NCBI RefSeq assembly: GCF_016598595.1
Contig: NZ_CP066786.1
Coordinates: 333,501-397,500, forward strand
Length of the DNA stretch: 64,000 nucleotides
From: Martelella lutilitoris
Lineage (GTDB): Bacteria > Pseudomonadota > Alphaproteobacteria > Rhizobiales > Rhizobiaceae
Direction of reading: 5' to 3'
Under the pieces are notes generated by a model. That model worked only from the letters and a program-made list of their open reading frames with translations. It was not told the origin of the DNA and did not search any database. This document shows positions 16,675 through 25,952 of this stretch, in pieces; position 1 is the stretch's first letter, and every line of letters begins with the position of its first letter. The translations under genes and the position numbers were made by a program.

Positions 16675-17973
16675 TTAGTTGGAAGCCGTCTTGGCGAAGC
16701 GGGCGAGAAGGGCGTTGCCCTCTTCCTGGATCGTCGCCATGGCGTCTTCAACGGAGGTCTCGCCGGCGAAGATCTTGTTGTATTCGCGTTCCATGACTTC
16801 GCGGATCTGCGGGTAGAAGCCCATGCGGTAGCCCTTGGACCATTCGCCGCCCGGCAGCGAAAGCTGCTGGATGCCGACTTCGGCAACCGGCTGCTCTTCG
16901 TACCAGCCGTCTTCCTTGGCCAGCTCGTAAGCGGCAGTCGTGACCGGAACATAGCCGGTGGACTTGTGCCAGAAGTACTGGATTTCCGGCGAGGTCAGGA
17001 ACTGGAAGAAATCGGCCGTGCACTGGTTCTGCGCGTCATCCTTGCCGGAAAGCGCGAAGAGGGCGGCGCCGCCGATGAAGGAGTTGGTACCCGCACCTTC
17101 GATCGAGTCCCAGTAGGGCAGGAAGGTTGCCGAGAAAGGCATCTGGGCGGATTTCTGCAGGCCGCCGAAGGAGCCGGAGGAGCCGACCCAGAGCGCGACC
17201 TTGTCTTCCTCGAAGGGTTTCTGGTTGTCGGACCAGCCGGCGCCATAATAGCCGAAATAGCCGTTGTCGTACCAGTCCTTGAGCTTTTCGTACATCATGA
17301 CGTGCTCGGGCGTGGTGACGAGAATCTCGGTGCCGTCGACGCTGTCATAGCCATTATTGTTGGTGGCGAACTGGAGATTGTTGCGCGAGAAGAAGTTCTC
17401 GGTCATTTCCCAGGTGAGCTGCGACTGGACGAGCGGGACATAGCCGGCGTCCTTCAGGGCAGGGGCGATCTCTTCGAACTCTTCCCAGGTCTTCGGCGCT
17501 TCGACGCCGGCCTTTTCGAAGGCTTCGGTGTTGATGTACATGATCGGCGCCGAGGAATTGAACGGCATGCCGACGAACTTGCCATCGCTGTCCGCGTAGA
17601 AATAACGCACGCCTTCGATGAAGTCTTCGCGGTTGAAGTCGTAGCCGGCGTTATTGATCAGGTCTTCGGCCGGAATGGCGGCGCCCTTGGCGTTCATGAT
17701 CGTGGCGGCGCCGGCGTCGAACACCTGCAGAATGTTCGGCTGTTCGCCCGAGCGGAAGGCAGCGATGCCGGAAGCGAGCGCTTCTTCATAGGTGCCCTTG
17801 GAAACCGGCGTCAGGTTGCAGGCATCCTGGCTTTCGTTGAAGCGCTTGGAAATCTCGTTGATGACGGCCTGGTTGTTGCCGCCCATGCCGTGCCACCAGG
17901 TGATGTCGGTGGCGGCGAAGGCGGTCGAGGTCGAAAGGCCGACTGTCAGCGCGGCCAGAACAAATTTCTTCAT
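16675..17973 (-). CDS. ugpB: sn-glycerol-3-phosphate ABC transporter substrate-binding protein
   Basis: Periplasmic binding protein of 432 residues. A signal peptide (MKKFVLAALTVGLSTSTAFA) is followed by the mature start ATDITWWHGMGG, a hallmark of UgpB. Trp/Tyr-rich ligand-site segments (MPFNSSAPIMYIN, GAGWSDNQKPFEE) match the family. First gene of the operon; AGTCCCCGTT-type sequence upstream contains no convincing PHO box. Known role: capture of glycerol-3-phosphate or glycerophosphodiesters, usually during phosphate limitation. Confidence 0.95.
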   Translation of the reverse strand: MKKFVLAALTVGLSTSTAFAATDITWWHGMGGNNQAVINEISKRFNESQDACNLTPVSKGTYEEALASGIAAFRSGEQPNILQVFDAGAATIMNAKGAAIPAEDLINNAGYDFNREDFIEGVRYFYADSDGKFVGMPFNSSAPIMYINTEAFEKAGVEAPKTWEEFEEIAPALKDAGYVPLVQSQLTWEMTENFFSRNNLQFATNNNGYDSVDGTEILVTTPEHVMMYEKLKDWYDNGYFGYYGAGWSDNQKPFEEDKVALWVGSSGSFGGLQKSAQMPFSATFLPYWDSIEGAGTNSFIGGAALFALSGKDDAQNQCTADFFQFLTSPEIQYFWHKSTGYVPVTTAAYELAKEDGWYEEQPVAEVGIQQLSLPGGEWSKGYRMGFYPQIREVMEREYNKIFAGETSVEDAMATIQEEGNALLARFAKTASN

Positions 17974-18128
17974 GATGAAAGTCCCCGTTCAGAATCTGAG
18001 TAATCATCGCGGTGGATGATGGAAGCGGGGTATCGCGCCTACGTGACGTCCGAACGACGATTTTGTTTCAAATTTATAAAACCGAGCGCGCGGATGTTTT
18101 CATTTGCGCACTCCCGGTGTTCGTATCG

Positions 18129-18491
18129 TCAAAAGGCATCCGGGAAGTGCCGGGGCAGGCGGCGGGGCAGAAAGGCGAGGATGTCGTAGCGTTGCGACAG
18201 GCGATGGGCGTCTAGCTGGCGCGACAGCCAGACATCGGAGGCCGCGCGGATGCGTCTTTGGGCCATGGCGGTCACGGCGTCGACCGCCACACTTTCGCTC
18301 GTCCGCGCCTTGACCTCGACAAAGACGGCGAGGTCGCCTTTGCGGGCAATGATATCGATTTCGCCGGCGTGGCATTTGAAGCGCATGGCGAGGATGCGGT
18401 AGCCTTTGAGGCGAAGATAAAGCGCGGCAAGGCTTTCGGCGCGCCGCCCGCGTCGTTCCGCCTCCCGCCGCCTTTTCGCCTCACGCCCCAT
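18129..18491 (-). CDS. yraN: YraN family (UPF0102) endonuclease-like protein
   Basis: A 120-residue protein of the UPF0102 family, which has a restriction-endonuclease-like fold. The motif GEIDIIARKGDLAVFVEVKA contains the Asp and Glu-Val-Lys positions expected of a PD-(D/E)xK centre. Its cellular function is not established; some homologues act as Holliday-junction or single-strand nucleases. It overlaps the end of rsmI by 11 bp, an arrangement also found in other proteobacteria where yraN follows rsmI. Confidence 0.92.
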   Translation of the reverse strand: MGREAKRRREAERRGRRAESLAALYLRLKGYRILAMRFKCHAGEIDIIARKGDLAVFVEVKARTSESVAVDAVTAMAQRRIRAASDVWLSRQLDAHRLSQRYDILAFLPRRLPRHFPDAF

Positions 18492-19374
18492 CGCCGTGCT
18501 TCAGGTTGAGAAGCCGCTGGTAGAGGTCCTTGCGCGCAAGGCCGGTCTCCCTTGCGGCCTGCGCCGCCGCTTTCGCCGCAGGCATATCGGCGACAAGCGC
18601 CTGCAGCAGCGCGTCGACATCCGCCTCGCCCGGGGCTTCCGGCTTGGGCGGCGGGCCGATGACGAGCACGATCTCGCCCTTGACTTCCGCTTGGCGATAG
18701 GCCTCCGCAAATTCGCCAAGCGTGCCGCGCCGGAATTCCTCATAGGTCTTGGTCAGTTCCCGGCAGACGGCGGCCTGCCGGCTTTCGCCGAGCACGGCGC
18801 TTGCCGCCTCGAGCGTCGCGCCGATGCGATGGGGCGATTCGAAGAAGATCAGCGTTGCCGGAATTTCGGCAAGCTCCGCCAGCCGATCACGGCGGCCCTT
18901 GTCCTTGTGCGGCAGGAAACCGGCAAAGAAGAAGGCATCATTGGGAAGCCCCGCGCCGACAAGGGCTGCCAGCGGCGCGGAAGCGCCGGGGATCGGGACA
19001 ACCTTGATGTCCTCGGCGATCGCCAGGCCTGCGAGCCTGTAGCCGGGGTCGGAGACGAGCGGCGTTCCGGCATCTGAGACGAGGGCGACGCTCTTCCCAG
19101 CGCGAAGGGCTGACATCAGCTGCTCCCCGGCCTTTTCCGCATTGTGCTCGTGATAGGCGAAGGGGCGCCTGGCAATGGCGAAACGGTCGAGCAGCTTGCG
19201 GGTGACGCGCGTATCCTCGCAGGCGAGGACGTCCGCGCCGGCAAGGGTCTCGAGCGCACGCACGGTGATATCGCCGAGATTGCCGATCGGGGTGGCGACA
19301 AGGTAGAGGCCGGGCGAAAGCGGCCGGGCCTCGATTGAATGTCCCGCGATTTCAAATCTGTTGCCGTCGCTCAT
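18481..19374 (-). CDS. rsmI: 16S rRNA (cytidine1402-2'-O)-methyltransferase
   Basis: A 297-residue SAM-dependent methyltransferase of the tetrapyrrole-methylase fold that modifies C1402 in the decoding centre of 16S rRNA. Recognisable are LYLVATPIGNLGDIT at the N-terminus, CEDTRVTRKLL, VSDAGTPLVSDPG and the PIPGASAPLAAL segment. ATG 19374 (MSDGNRFEIAG) is preferred; the open frame extends 67 residues further upstream with low-complexity sequence that would reach towards dnaN. It is transcribed divergently from dnaN; the 233 bp between them should hold both promoters, but I could not place them. Confidence 0.94.
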   Translation of the reverse strand: MSDGNRFEIAGHSIEARPLSPGLYLVATPIGNLGDITVRALETLAGADVLACEDTRVTRKLLDRFAIARRPFAYHEHNAEKAGEQLMSALRAGKSVALVSDAGTPLVSDPGYRLAGLAIAEDIKVVPIPGASAPLAALVGAGLPNDAFFFAGFLPHKDKGRRDRLAELAEIPATLIFFESPHRIGATLEAASAVLGESRQAAVCRELTKTYEEFRRGTLGEFAEAYRQAEVKGEIVLVIGPPPKPEAPGEADVDALLQALVADMPAAKAAAQAARETGLARKDLYQRLLNLKHGDGA

Positions 19375-19607
19375 CTCACGTCCCCGGTTTCCCTCTTTGA
19401 TCATGGCCGTCATCCCGCGACAAGGGGCGAGGGTGCCTCCCAGACCCCGTAGGCAACCGGAATATGGGTGGAGGCTTGCTGCCGGCTCTTGCAATCGGCA
19501 CGAATTTGCTGTCATTTTGTCTCCCCGCCCGCGGCCTTTTGGGACGCGAGGCCCCGTTCGACTGCCGTCCGGCATTTGACCCGTGCGAAAGAGTGAAAGC
19601 GAAAGTC

Positions 19608-20726
19608 ATGCGTATCACGCTCGAAAGATCCGACCTTCTGAAGTCCCTGAACCATGTTCACCGCGTGGTCGAGCGCCGCAACACCATTCCGATTCTCTCC
19701 AACGTTCTGTTGAAGGCCGAGGGCAATGATCTCGAGATGAAGGCGACCGACCTTGACCTCGAGATCACCGAGAAGACGCCGGCCATGGTCGAGCAGGCGG
19801 GCGCGACAACCGTTCCGGCCCATCTGCTCTACGAGATCGTGCGCAAGCTTTCCGACGGCGCCGAGGTTTCGCTGGCAACGGCCTCAGACGGCCAGACCAT
19901 TTCGGTCGCCTCCGGCAAGTCCAAGTTCTCGCTGCAGTGCCTGCCGCAGGAGGATTTCCCGGACCTGACCGCGGGCACGTTCAGCCATGCCTTCAAGCTG
20001 AAGGCCGCCGATCTGAAGATGCTGATCGACCGCACCCAGTTCGCGATCTCGACCGAGGAAACGCGCTACTATCTGAACGGCATCTATTTCCACGCCATGA
20101 CCGAAGGCTCCGAGCTGAAGTTGCGGGCGGTCGCCACCGACGGTCACCGCCTGGCGCGGGCCGAGATCGATGCGCCTTCGGGATGCGAGAACATGCCGGG
20201 CGTCATCATTCCGCGCAAGACCGTCGGCGAATTGCAGAAGCTCGTCGATGACCCCGAAATCATCGTGAACGTCGAGGTCTCCGACGCCAAGATCCGCTTC
20301 ACCATCGGCTCGGTGGTGATCACCTCCAAGCTGATCGACGGCACCTTTCCGGATTACCAGCGCGTGATCCCGGCCAATAACGACCGCGAAATGCGGATCG
20401 AATGCGATGCCTTCGCCAAGGCGGTCGATCGCGTCTCGACCGTTTCGTCGGAGCGCGGCCGCGCCGTCAAACTGTCGCTTGCCGAAGGCCAGCTGACGCT
20501 CACCGTCAACAACCCCGATTCGGGCAGCGCCACCGATGAACTCGCCGTCGGCTATGACAGCGAGGCGATGGATATCGGTTTCAACGCCAAATATCTGCTC
20601 GACATCACCTCGCAGCTCACCGGCGACGAGGCGATCTTCCTGTTCGCGGACGCCGGCTCGCCGACGCTCGTGCGCGACACCGACAGCGAGAACGCGCTTT
20701 ATGTGCTGATGCCGATGCGGGTCTGA
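19608..20726 (+). CDS. dnaN: DNA polymerase III beta subunit (sliding clamp)
   Basis: A 372-residue clamp that encircles DNA and tethers the replicative polymerase. The N-terminus MRITLERSDLLKSLNHVHRVVERRNTIPILSNVL is split over the first clamp domain, and the C-terminus ENALYVLMPMRV is the conserved end of the protein. ATG 19608 matches the family N-terminus; the 48 extra upstream codons are not used. dnaA and recF are not adjacent, which is common in Rhizobiales. Confidence 0.97.
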   Translation: MRITLERSDLLKSLNHVHRVVERRNTIPILSNVLLKAEGNDLEMKATDLDLEITEKTPAMVEQAGATTVPAHLLYEIVRKLSDGAEVSLATASDGQTISVASGKSKFSLQCLPQEDFPDLTAGTFSHAFKLKAADLKMLIDRTQFAISTEETRYYLNGIYFHAMTEGSELKLRAVATDGHRLARAEIDAPSGCENMPGVIIPRKTVGELQKLVDDPEIIVNVEVSDAKIRFTIGSVVITSKLIDGTFPDYQRVIPANNDREMRIECDAFAKAVDRVSTVSSERGRAVKLSLAEGQLTLTVNNPDSGSATDELAVGYDSEAMDIGFNAKYLLDITSQLTGDEAIFLFADAGSPTLVRDTDSENALYVLMPMRV

Positions 20727-20807
20727 TCCGGCCTTTTTCCTTCCCATTTTTTGGGTTTTGTGCGACATGGAGCGCGAACAGGGCTCTTGGCGGGAAGGAG
20801 TTGTGGC

Positions 20808-21521
20808 ATGAGTGCACGCGAACGCTTGATCGTGGGGCTGGATGTCCCGAGTGTGGACGAGGCGGCGCAGATGGTTGCGCGGCTCGGCGACAGCGTCTCG
20901 TTCTACAAGATCGGCTACCAGCTTGCCTTTGCCGGCGGGCTTTCCTTTGCCCGCGAACTGGCCGCCGACGGCAAGCAGGTCTTCCTCGACATGAAGCTGC
21001 TCGACATCGACAATACGGTTGCCAAGGGCGTCGAGAACATCGCCAAGATGGGCATGTCGATGCTGACGCTGCATGCCTATCCCAAGGCGATGCGCGCGGC
21101 GGTGGAGGCTGCCGAGGGCTCCGGGCTCTGCCTTCTCGGCGTCACTGTGTTGACTTCGATGGATGACGCCGACCTTGCCGAGGCCGGCTATCCGGGCGAT
21201 GCGCAGGCGCTGGTGAAACGCCGCGCCGCGCAGGCGGCGGAAGCGGGCATGGGCGGCATTGTGTGCTCGGCGGCCGAAGCGGTTCTGGTGCGCGACATCA
21301 TCGGGCCGGAACGCGCGATCGTCACGCCCGGCATTCGCCCGGCGGGGACGTCCGCGGACGATCAGAAACGGGTGATGACGCCGGCACACGCCATTGCCGC
21401 CGGCGCGTCCCACCTCGTCGTCGCCCGGCCGATCCTCCGCGCGGAAGACCCGAAGGCGGCGGCAGAGGCCATTGTCGCCGATATCGAAAGCGCTATGTCA
21501 CAGGAAACAGGGTCCGCATAA
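20808..21521 (+). CDS. pyrF: orotidine 5'-phosphate decarboxylase
   Basis: A 237-residue TIM-barrel enzyme that converts OMP to UMP, the last step of de novo pyrimidine synthesis. The catalytic Lys-Asp array is visible as [13 protein letters not shown], and the phosphate loop as [24 protein letters not shown] precedes ATG 20808 with a spacing of about 8 bases. It lies 81 bp after dnaN on the same strand, so cotranscription is possible but not shown. Confidence 0.96.
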   Translation: MSARERLIVGLDVPSVDEAAQMVARLGDSVSFYKIGYQLAFAGGLSFARELAADGKQVFLDMKLLDIDNTVAKGVENIAKMGMSMLTLHAYPKAMRAAVEAAEGSGLCLLGVTVLTSMDDADLAEAGYPGDAQALVKRRAAQAAEAGMGGIVCSAAEAVLVRDIIGPERAIVTPGIRPAGTSADDQKRVMTPAHAIAAGASHLVVARPILRAEDPKAAAEAIVADIESAMSQETGSA

Positions 21522-21677
21522 AGGGCGATGTGTCACTTTCGACACGCCAGGGGCGAAATTTCATGAGGCGGGCGGCGGCGGCGTGAACTGCGTCAGCTTG
21601 ACCCTTCACCTTCAGCCCTGTTTGGGCTATTGCACTCGGGTAATCAATTCGGCTTTCGGCGATTTCAGGAGCTAGGC

Positions 21678-22649
21678 ATGACGCTATCGAACATTCCTCC
21701 GCTGGTCACGGTCTTCGGCGGGTCGGGTTTCGTCGGGCGCTATGTCGTTCGTGCGCTTGCCAAGAGGGGCTATCGCATCCGCGTTGCCGTGCGCCGGCCC
21801 GATCTCGCGCTGTTCCTGCAGCCGCTCGGCAATGTCGGTCAGATCACCTTCTTCCAGTCCAATCTGCGCTATCCCGACTCGGTGCGCCGGGCTGTGGAAG
21901 GCGCCGATCACGTCGTCAACTGCGTCGGCATCCTGTTTGAGAGCGGCAAGAACGGTTTCGACGCAGTGCAGGCCGACGGCGCGCGTCTGGTGGCCGAATG
22001 CGCGCGCGATGCCGGCGCGACGCTGACCCATGTTTCCGCCATTGGCGCCGACGAGAAAAGCGAATCGCACTATGCCCGTTCCAAGGCCAAGGCTGAGGCT
22101 TCCGTCCGGGAAATCCTGCCGGAAGCCGTGATCGTCCGTCCCTCGATCATCTTCGGGCCGGAGGATGATTTCTTCAACAAGTTCGGCAAGATGTCGCTGA
22201 TCTCGCCGGTTCTGCCATTGATTGGCGGCGGCAGGACGAAGTTCCAGCCCGTCTATGTCGGCGATGTCGCCGAGGTGATCGCGCGCGCCGTCGACGGCAA
22301 GGTCGAAGGCGGCAAGGTCTATGAGCTCGGCGGCCGCGATGTGCTGACCTTCCGCGAATGTCTCGAAGAAGTGCTGCGCGTGACAGGCCGCAAGCGCGGC
22401 CTTGTGTCGCTGCCCTTCGGCCTCGCTTCGTTCTTCGGCGGCATAGCGGGCTCCGTGCCGTTGATCACGCCGCCGCTGACGGCCGATCAGGTAAGGCTTC
22501 TGAAATCCGACAATGTCGTCTCCGAAGAGGCTGCAGCCGAGGGCCGCACGCTTGCAGGTCTCGGCATTCGCCCCGCGCAGCTTGACGCGATCCTGCCGAC
22601 CTATCTCGTGCAATACCGCCAGCACGGTCAGTTCGGTCGAACCGCCTGA
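21678..22649 (+). CDS. complex I NDUFA9 subunit-like NAD(P)-binding protein
   Basis: A 323-residue extended/atypical short-chain dehydrogenase. The Rossmann motif is VFGGSGFVGRYVV near the N-terminus, followed by an NmrA-like or NDUFA9-like body (HVSAIGADEKSESHYARSKAKAE, RPSIIFGPEDDF). In Alphaproteobacteria such proteins are related to the mitochondrial complex I accessory subunit NDUFA9, but their bacterial role is unproven. AGGAG lies 6 bases before ATG 21678. It is 156 bp downstream of pyrF, with a small AGCCC/GGGCT hairpin in between. Confidence 0.85.
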   Translation: MTLSNIPPLVTVFGGSGFVGRYVVRALAKRGYRIRVAVRRPDLALFLQPLGNVGQITFFQSNLRYPDSVRRAVEGADHVVNCVGILFESGKNGFDAVQADGARLVAECARDAGATLTHVSAIGADEKSESHYARSKAKAEASVREILPEAVIVRPSIIFGPEDDFFNKFGKMSLISPVLPLIGGGRTKFQPVYVGDVAEVIARAVDGKVEGGKVYELGGRDVLTFRECLEEVLRVTGRKRGLVSLPFGLASFFGGIAGSVPLITPPLTADQVRLLKSDNVVSEEAAAEGRTLAGLGIRPAQLDAILPTYLVQYRQHGQFGRTA

Positions 22650-22806
22650 ACACATCAAGGTTTTCCGCCGTCAGGTTTTTGGCTGAATTATGGCAAATTC
22701 CCGGGTTTCGATGGAACCCGTCACATGGCTTACGTCTTTACCAATTATTGAAAGGTCATCGGGAAGATGGCCTTGCCGGTCCCACTGAAACAAGGTGTCT
22801 TTGAAA

Positions 22807-22956
22807 ATGGGTAAGTCGATTGCTGTTCTGTTTGCAGGCGCGGCTTTGATCATCATGGCGGCTTCTCTGGCCGCGCCCGGCAGTATCGCGGCGGGCAAGC
22901 CGGGCTGCGCGCCTGCCTATGGCATTGACCCCTGCGCCATGGCCTCCATCAAATAA
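22807..22956 (+). CDS. possible small secreted protein (49 aa)
   Basis: A short ORF from ATG 22807 to TAA 22954-22956 encodes 49 residues: a basic N-terminus, a hydrophobic core (IAVLFAGAALIIMAASLAAP) like a signal peptide or anchor, then a tail with two cysteines (C34 and C43) in GKPGCAPAYGIDPCAM. An AAGG lies 11 bases upstream. Codon use resembles neighbouring genes and the ORF fills an otherwise empty gap before bfd. No family recognised. It may be a small periplasmic or membrane protein; chance cannot be excluded. Confidence 0.4.
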   Translation: MGKSIAVLFAGAALIIMAASLAAPGSIAAGKPGCAPAYGIDPCAMASIK

Positions 22957-23017
22957 AGACCTACCGGCGGCGGATGCTGCTTCAACGTGACGTGAGCGCT
23001 GGTGACAGCGTTTATTC

Positions 23018-23046
23018 TTGACAACGAACCTCTCCTTTTGCAAATA
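23018..23046 (+). promoter_or_regulatory. possible sigma-70-type promoter for bfd-bfr
   Basis: TTGACA at 23018-23023 is a perfect -35 hexamer, and CAAATA lies 17 bases downstream at 23041-23046 as a poor -10. It lies 25 bp before the bfd start. The -35 match and spacing are good but the -10 is weak. I saw no convincing Irr/ICE or Fur-type palindrome in the same interval. Confidence 0.3.
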
Positions 23047-23070
23047 GGAGACGATCGCTGACGAACGTCA

Positions 23071-23412
23071 ATGGTGAAGGGCATGCTTGTCTGCAGCTGC
23101 AATTTTGTGACCGAGAAAGAAATCGTGGACGTGGTGAACGAGCTCCTCGACGAGGATTGCTGGCGCATCATCGTTCCCGGCACGGTCTATAACCGCATGA
23201 AAAAGCGCGGCCGATGCTGCGGCTGCTTTCCGAACGTCATCGATATCATCGTCCGTACCTCCGAGCAGTATCACGTCAATCGCGACTCGACCGGCGCCGA
23301 GTTTTGTGATTTTTTGAGCCGCCTGAAGAAGTTCCAGGAAGAAAAAAGGAGAACGGACGTTGAAAGGCGACAAAAAAGTAATCGAGCGGCTGAACGAAGC
23401 GCTGTTTCTTGA
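23071..23412 (+). CDS. bfd: bacterioferritin-associated ferredoxin
   Basis: A 113-residue [2Fe-2S] protein. The ligands follow the Bfd pattern: Cys8-x-Cys10 near the N-terminus and Cys49/Cys50-x-Cys52 (GRCCGCF). Bfd reduces the haem of bacterioferritin to release stored iron. It is longer than the usual 60-90 residues because its frame runs on through a basic tail overlapping bfr by 53 bp. Start could also be the internal ATG 23083 (MLVCSCN), which matches the family better; neither has a strong ribosome binding site. Confidence 0.85.
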   Translation: MVKGMLVCSCNFVTEKEIVDVVNELLDEDCWRIIVPGTVYNRMKKRGRCCGCFPNVIDIIVRTSEQYHVNRDSTGAEFCDFLSRLKKFQEEKRRTDVERRQKSNRAAERSAVS

Positions 23413-23845
23413 GCTCGGCGCCGTCAACCAGTACTGGCTGCATTACCGTCTGTTGCAGGACTGGGGCCTGACCAAGCTGGCGTCCAAGGAGCGTGCCGAG
23501 TCCATCGAAGAGATGCACCACGCCGACAAGCTCACCGATCGCATCATCTTCCTCGAAGGCCATCCGAACCTCCAGACCGTGGCGCCGCTGCGCATCGGAC
23601 AGACGGTGAAGGAAGTGCTCGAAAGCGATCTCGCCGGCGAGTATGAGGCGCGCAATTCCTACAAGGAATCCCGTGATATCTGTCACGAGGCCGGCGATTA
23701 CGTCAGCATGAAGCTGTTCGAGGAGCTGATGATCGACGAAGAAGGCCATATCGACTTCCTCGAGACCCAGCTCGAACTCCTGGAATCGCTCGGCGAGAAG
23801 AAATACGCCCAGCTGAACGCTGGCGCGACCGACGAAGCCGAGTAA
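23360..23845 (+). CDS. bfr: bacterioferritin
   Basis: A 161-residue 24-mer-forming iron-storage protein. All ferroxidase residues are present (E18, Y25 region, E51, H54, E94, E127, H130), as is Met52, the axial haem ligand. The start is TTG 23360, giving the exact family N-terminus [15 protein letters not shown], with AAAGGAG about 8 bases upstream. The gene overlaps the end of bfd by 53 bp. It is followed by a strong hairpin shared with the convergent rppH. Confidence 0.96.
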   Translation: MKGDKKVIERLNEALFLELGAVNQYWLHYRLLQDWGLTKLASKERAESIEEMHHADKLTDRIIFLEGHPNLQTVAPLRIGQTVKEVLESDLAGEYEARNSYKESRDICHEAGDYVSMKLFEELMIDEEGHIDFLETQLELLESLGEKKYAQLNAGATDEAE

Positions 23846-23867
23846 AGGCGCTCTCGCTTTTGTATTT

Positions 23868-23900
23868 AGAAGGCCCGGGCCGCAGAGGTCCGGGTCTTCT
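23868..23900. terminator. hairpin between convergent bfr and rppH
   Basis: A 14-bp stem (AGAAGGCCCGGGCC at 23868-23881 with its partner at 23887-23900, two G.U pairs) closes a five-base loop GCAGA. It sits between the bfr stop (23845) and the rppH stop (23912) on the other strand, so it can serve both. No run of T follows on either strand, so it may work as a mRNA end-stabiliser or with a factor rather than as a classic intrinsic terminator. Confidence 0.6.
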
Positions 23901-23911
23901 CGCGTTCCGGG

Positions 23912-24439
23912 TCATCCCTTTGCGAAATGTCGGAACTCGGCGGTGACCTGCGCGTAGACGGCGCGTTTGAAATCCACGATCAGGCCGGCAAGTTCGTCGA
24001 TATCGGTCCACTGCCAGGCGTCGAACTCCTGCATGTGTCCGTCCGGCGGCGGATTGATGGCGATTTCGTTGTCGGATCCGAGAAAGCGGAAGGCGAACCA
24101 GCGCTGGGTCTGGCCGCGATAGCGGCCCTTGAGCCCGATGCCGATCAGGTGCTCGGGCAGGTCGTAATTGATCCAGCCTTTTGTCTCGCCGAGAAGCTCG
24201 ACCGTCTTCATGCCGGTCTCCTCGTAGAGCTCGCGTCTGGCTGCCTCAAGCGGGTTCTCGCCGGGATCGATGCCGCCCTGCGGCATCTGCCAGAGCTGCG
24301 GCGAGCCATCGGATTCGGAATTGCCCTCCGAAAGTCGCCGGCCAAGCCAGACCTTGCCTTCGGGGTTCAGAATCATGACGCCGACATTCGGGCGGTAGGG
24401 GAGGTCGTGGGCTTTGGGGCGAGGCATTTCATCGGGCAT
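23912..24439 (-). CDS. rppH: RNA pyrophosphohydrolase (Nudix)
   Basis: A 175-residue Nudix hydrolase that removes pyrophosphate from 5' ends of mRNA and so triggers decay. The Nudix box lies at about residues 55-77 with the key Gly55, Glu61, Arg69, Glu70, Glu73 and Glu74. [11 protein letters not shown] at the start and the QRWFAFRF segment match RppH/NudH rather than other Nudix families. It stands alone and converges with bfr. Confidence 0.93.
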   Translation of the reverse strand: MPDEMPRPKAHDLPYRPNVGVMILNPEGKVWLGRRLSEGNSESDGSPQLWQMPQGGIDPGENPLEAARRELYEETGMKTVELLGETKGWINYDLPEHLIGIGLKGRYRGQTQRWFAFRFLGSDNEIAINPPPDGHMQEFDAWQWTDIDELAGLIVDFKRAVYAQVTAEFRHFAKG

Positions 24440-24511
24440 GGTGCGCTCCTTGGGAGGGGAGAGGAAAGAATTTGGAGCTTTCCTACCACGCCGGAAAGGC
24501 TTGCCAAAGAC

Positions 24512-25858
24512 TTATGCGGAGCGATCCATCAGCGCCGTCATAGCCTTGCGGAAACGCGCCGAAATCGCCGCGCGTTTCAGGTGACGTCCGCCTTCGACCT
24601 GCCTCTTTCCATTTACCCAGACGCAATCCGGTCTGATCTGGTTTGCAAAGATGAACCCGTCGAGGGCCTGATCCTCCTTCAGCCATGGCGCGGCGCTGTC
24701 ATCAAGCGAGAAGAAGCTTGCGGGTCTGCCTTCCGCAATACCGGCTTCAATCCCCATGGCCTGCGCCCCGCCGGTAAGCGCACCGTCAAACAGCTTGCGG
24801 CCGGTCGTGCCGCCGGGTTCGGCAATCACGTTACGGGCCCGCTCGCCGAGACGCTGGGCATATTCGAGCTGGCGCAGCTCGTCGGAAAGGCCGATCAGAA
24901 CGTTGGAATCCGAGCCGATGCCGAAAGCGCCGCCGGAGCTCAGGAACCGGCTTGCGGGGAAAATACCGTCGCCGAGATTGGCCTCGGTCACGGGGCAGAG
25001 GCCCGCGACCGCGCCGGATTTCGCCAACCCGTCGGTTTCCGCTTCGGTCATGTGGGTGGCGTGGATCAGGCACCAGCGAGCATCGACGCCGGTATTGTCG
25101 AGCAGCCATTCAACCGGGCGCTTGCCGCTCCAGGCAAGGCAGTCGTCGACTTCCTTCGTCTGCTCGGAGATATGCATGTGAACCGGACCGTCCGTCAGGC
25201 CTGCGGCAAATTCCAACTCCTCGGGTGTCACGGCGCGCAGCGAATGCGGGGCAACGCCGAGAACGGCGATTTCCAGCCCGGCAACCACTTTTGCCGAGGC
25301 TTCCATCAGGCGGGAAAAGCTGTCGCGATCATGGATGAAGCGGCGCTGGCCATTGTTCGGTTCCGCGCCGCCGAAATTGGAATGGGCGTAAAAGACCGGC
25401 AGCAGCGTCAGGCCGATGCCGGTTTCGGACGCGGCAGCGCCAATGCGTTCGGCCATCTCGCCGATGTTTCCGTAATGGCTGCCGTCCTTGTCATTGTGCA
25501 AATAGTGGAATTCTCCGACGCGACAAAAGCCCGCTTCCAGCATCTCCATGTAAAGCTGCGCCGCGATCGCCTCGACCTCGTCCGGTTCGATGGCGAAGGT
25601 GAAGCGGTACATCACCTCGCGCCAGCTCCAGAAATTGTCGCTGGCCGGGCCGCGGCGCTCGGCAAGGCCGGCCATGGCGCGCTGGAAGGCATGAGAATGG
25701 AGATTGGCCACAGCGGGCACGATGATCCCGTGGCGCTCGTCGCCAGGCTCAGGCGCCTGATCGAAGGCGAGGCCGGAAATGCGGCCCGCTGCGAGCGAAA
25801 AGCGTGCATTCGAGCGCCAGCCTTCCGGTGTCAGCACGTTTTCTGCGAAGATCGTCAT
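24512..25858 (-). CDS. hutF: formimidoylglutamate deiminase
   Basis: A 448-residue metal-dependent amidohydrolase that converts N-formimidoyl-L-glutamate to N-formyl-L-glutamate and ammonia, the branch of histidine degradation that needs HutG. Metal-site motifs are [21 protein letters not shown] and FGIGSDSN. Start ATG 25858 ([13 protein letters not shown]) is used; ATG 25864 two codons upstream is equally possible. It is divergent from hutI, and the gap holds the HutC-type palindrome, so both directions are probably repressed together. Confidence 0.93.
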   Translation of the reverse strand: MTIFAENVLTPEGWRSNARFSLAAGRISGLAFDQAPEPGDERHGIIVPAVANLHSHAFQRAMAGLAERRGPASDNFWSWREVMYRFTFAIEPDEVEAIAAQLYMEMLEAGFCRVGEFHYLHNDKDGSHYGNIGEMAERIGAAASETGIGLTLLPVFYAHSNFGGAEPNNGQRRFIHDRDSFSRLMEASAKVVAGLEIAVLGVAPHSLRAVTPEELEFAAGLTDGPVHMHISEQTKEVDDCLAWSGKRPVEWLLDNTGVDARWCLIHATHMTEAETDGLAKSGAVAGLCPVTEANLGDGIFPASRFLSSGGAFGIGSDSNVLIGLSDELRQLEYAQRLGERARNVIAEPGGTTGRKLFDGALTGGAQAMGIEAGIAEGRPASFFSLDDSAAPWLKEDQALDGFIFANQIRPDCVWVNGKRQVEGGRHLKRAAISARFRKAMTALMDRSA

Positions 25859-25908
25859 TGGCATCTGGTCGGTTCCGCCTCGAAATTTGTTCTTGCCGAT
25901 CGTTTCGA

Positions 25909-25922
25909 TATGTATATACATA
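25909..25922. promoter_or_regulatory. HutC-type operator between hutF and hutI
   Basis: TATGTATATACATA is a perfect 14-bp palindrome in the 94-bp gap between the divergent hutF and hutI starts. It has the GT-N-TA-N-AC core of HutC-subfamily GntR repressors and resembles known HutC sites (TGTATATACA). A hutC gene is present in the cluster (34383). Urocanate is the usual inducer for HutC in other bacteria; that is established for the family but not tested here. Confidence 0.8.
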
Positions 25923-25952
25923 ATAATCAACCAAGACAATAAGGGGAAAGAG

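Noticed and set aside
14574..18003. Long plus-strand frames (482 and 556 codons) opposite ugpE/ugpA and ugpB
   Set aside because: Antisense shadows of genes with clear families; no ribosome binding sites or domains.
17974..18128. PHO box upstream of ugpB
   Set aside because: No pair of CTGTCAT-like half-sites could be found; only a weak ACGTCACGT stretch.
22957..23070. Irr (ICE) or Fur box upstream of bfd-bfr
   Set aside because: No TTTAGAA-N-TTCTAAA-like palindrome; sequences seen are too poor a match.
23927..25942. 671-codon plus-strand frame over rppH and hutF
   Set aside because: It spans two convergent-strand genes and their intergenic region with His/Arg-rich composition; shadow.
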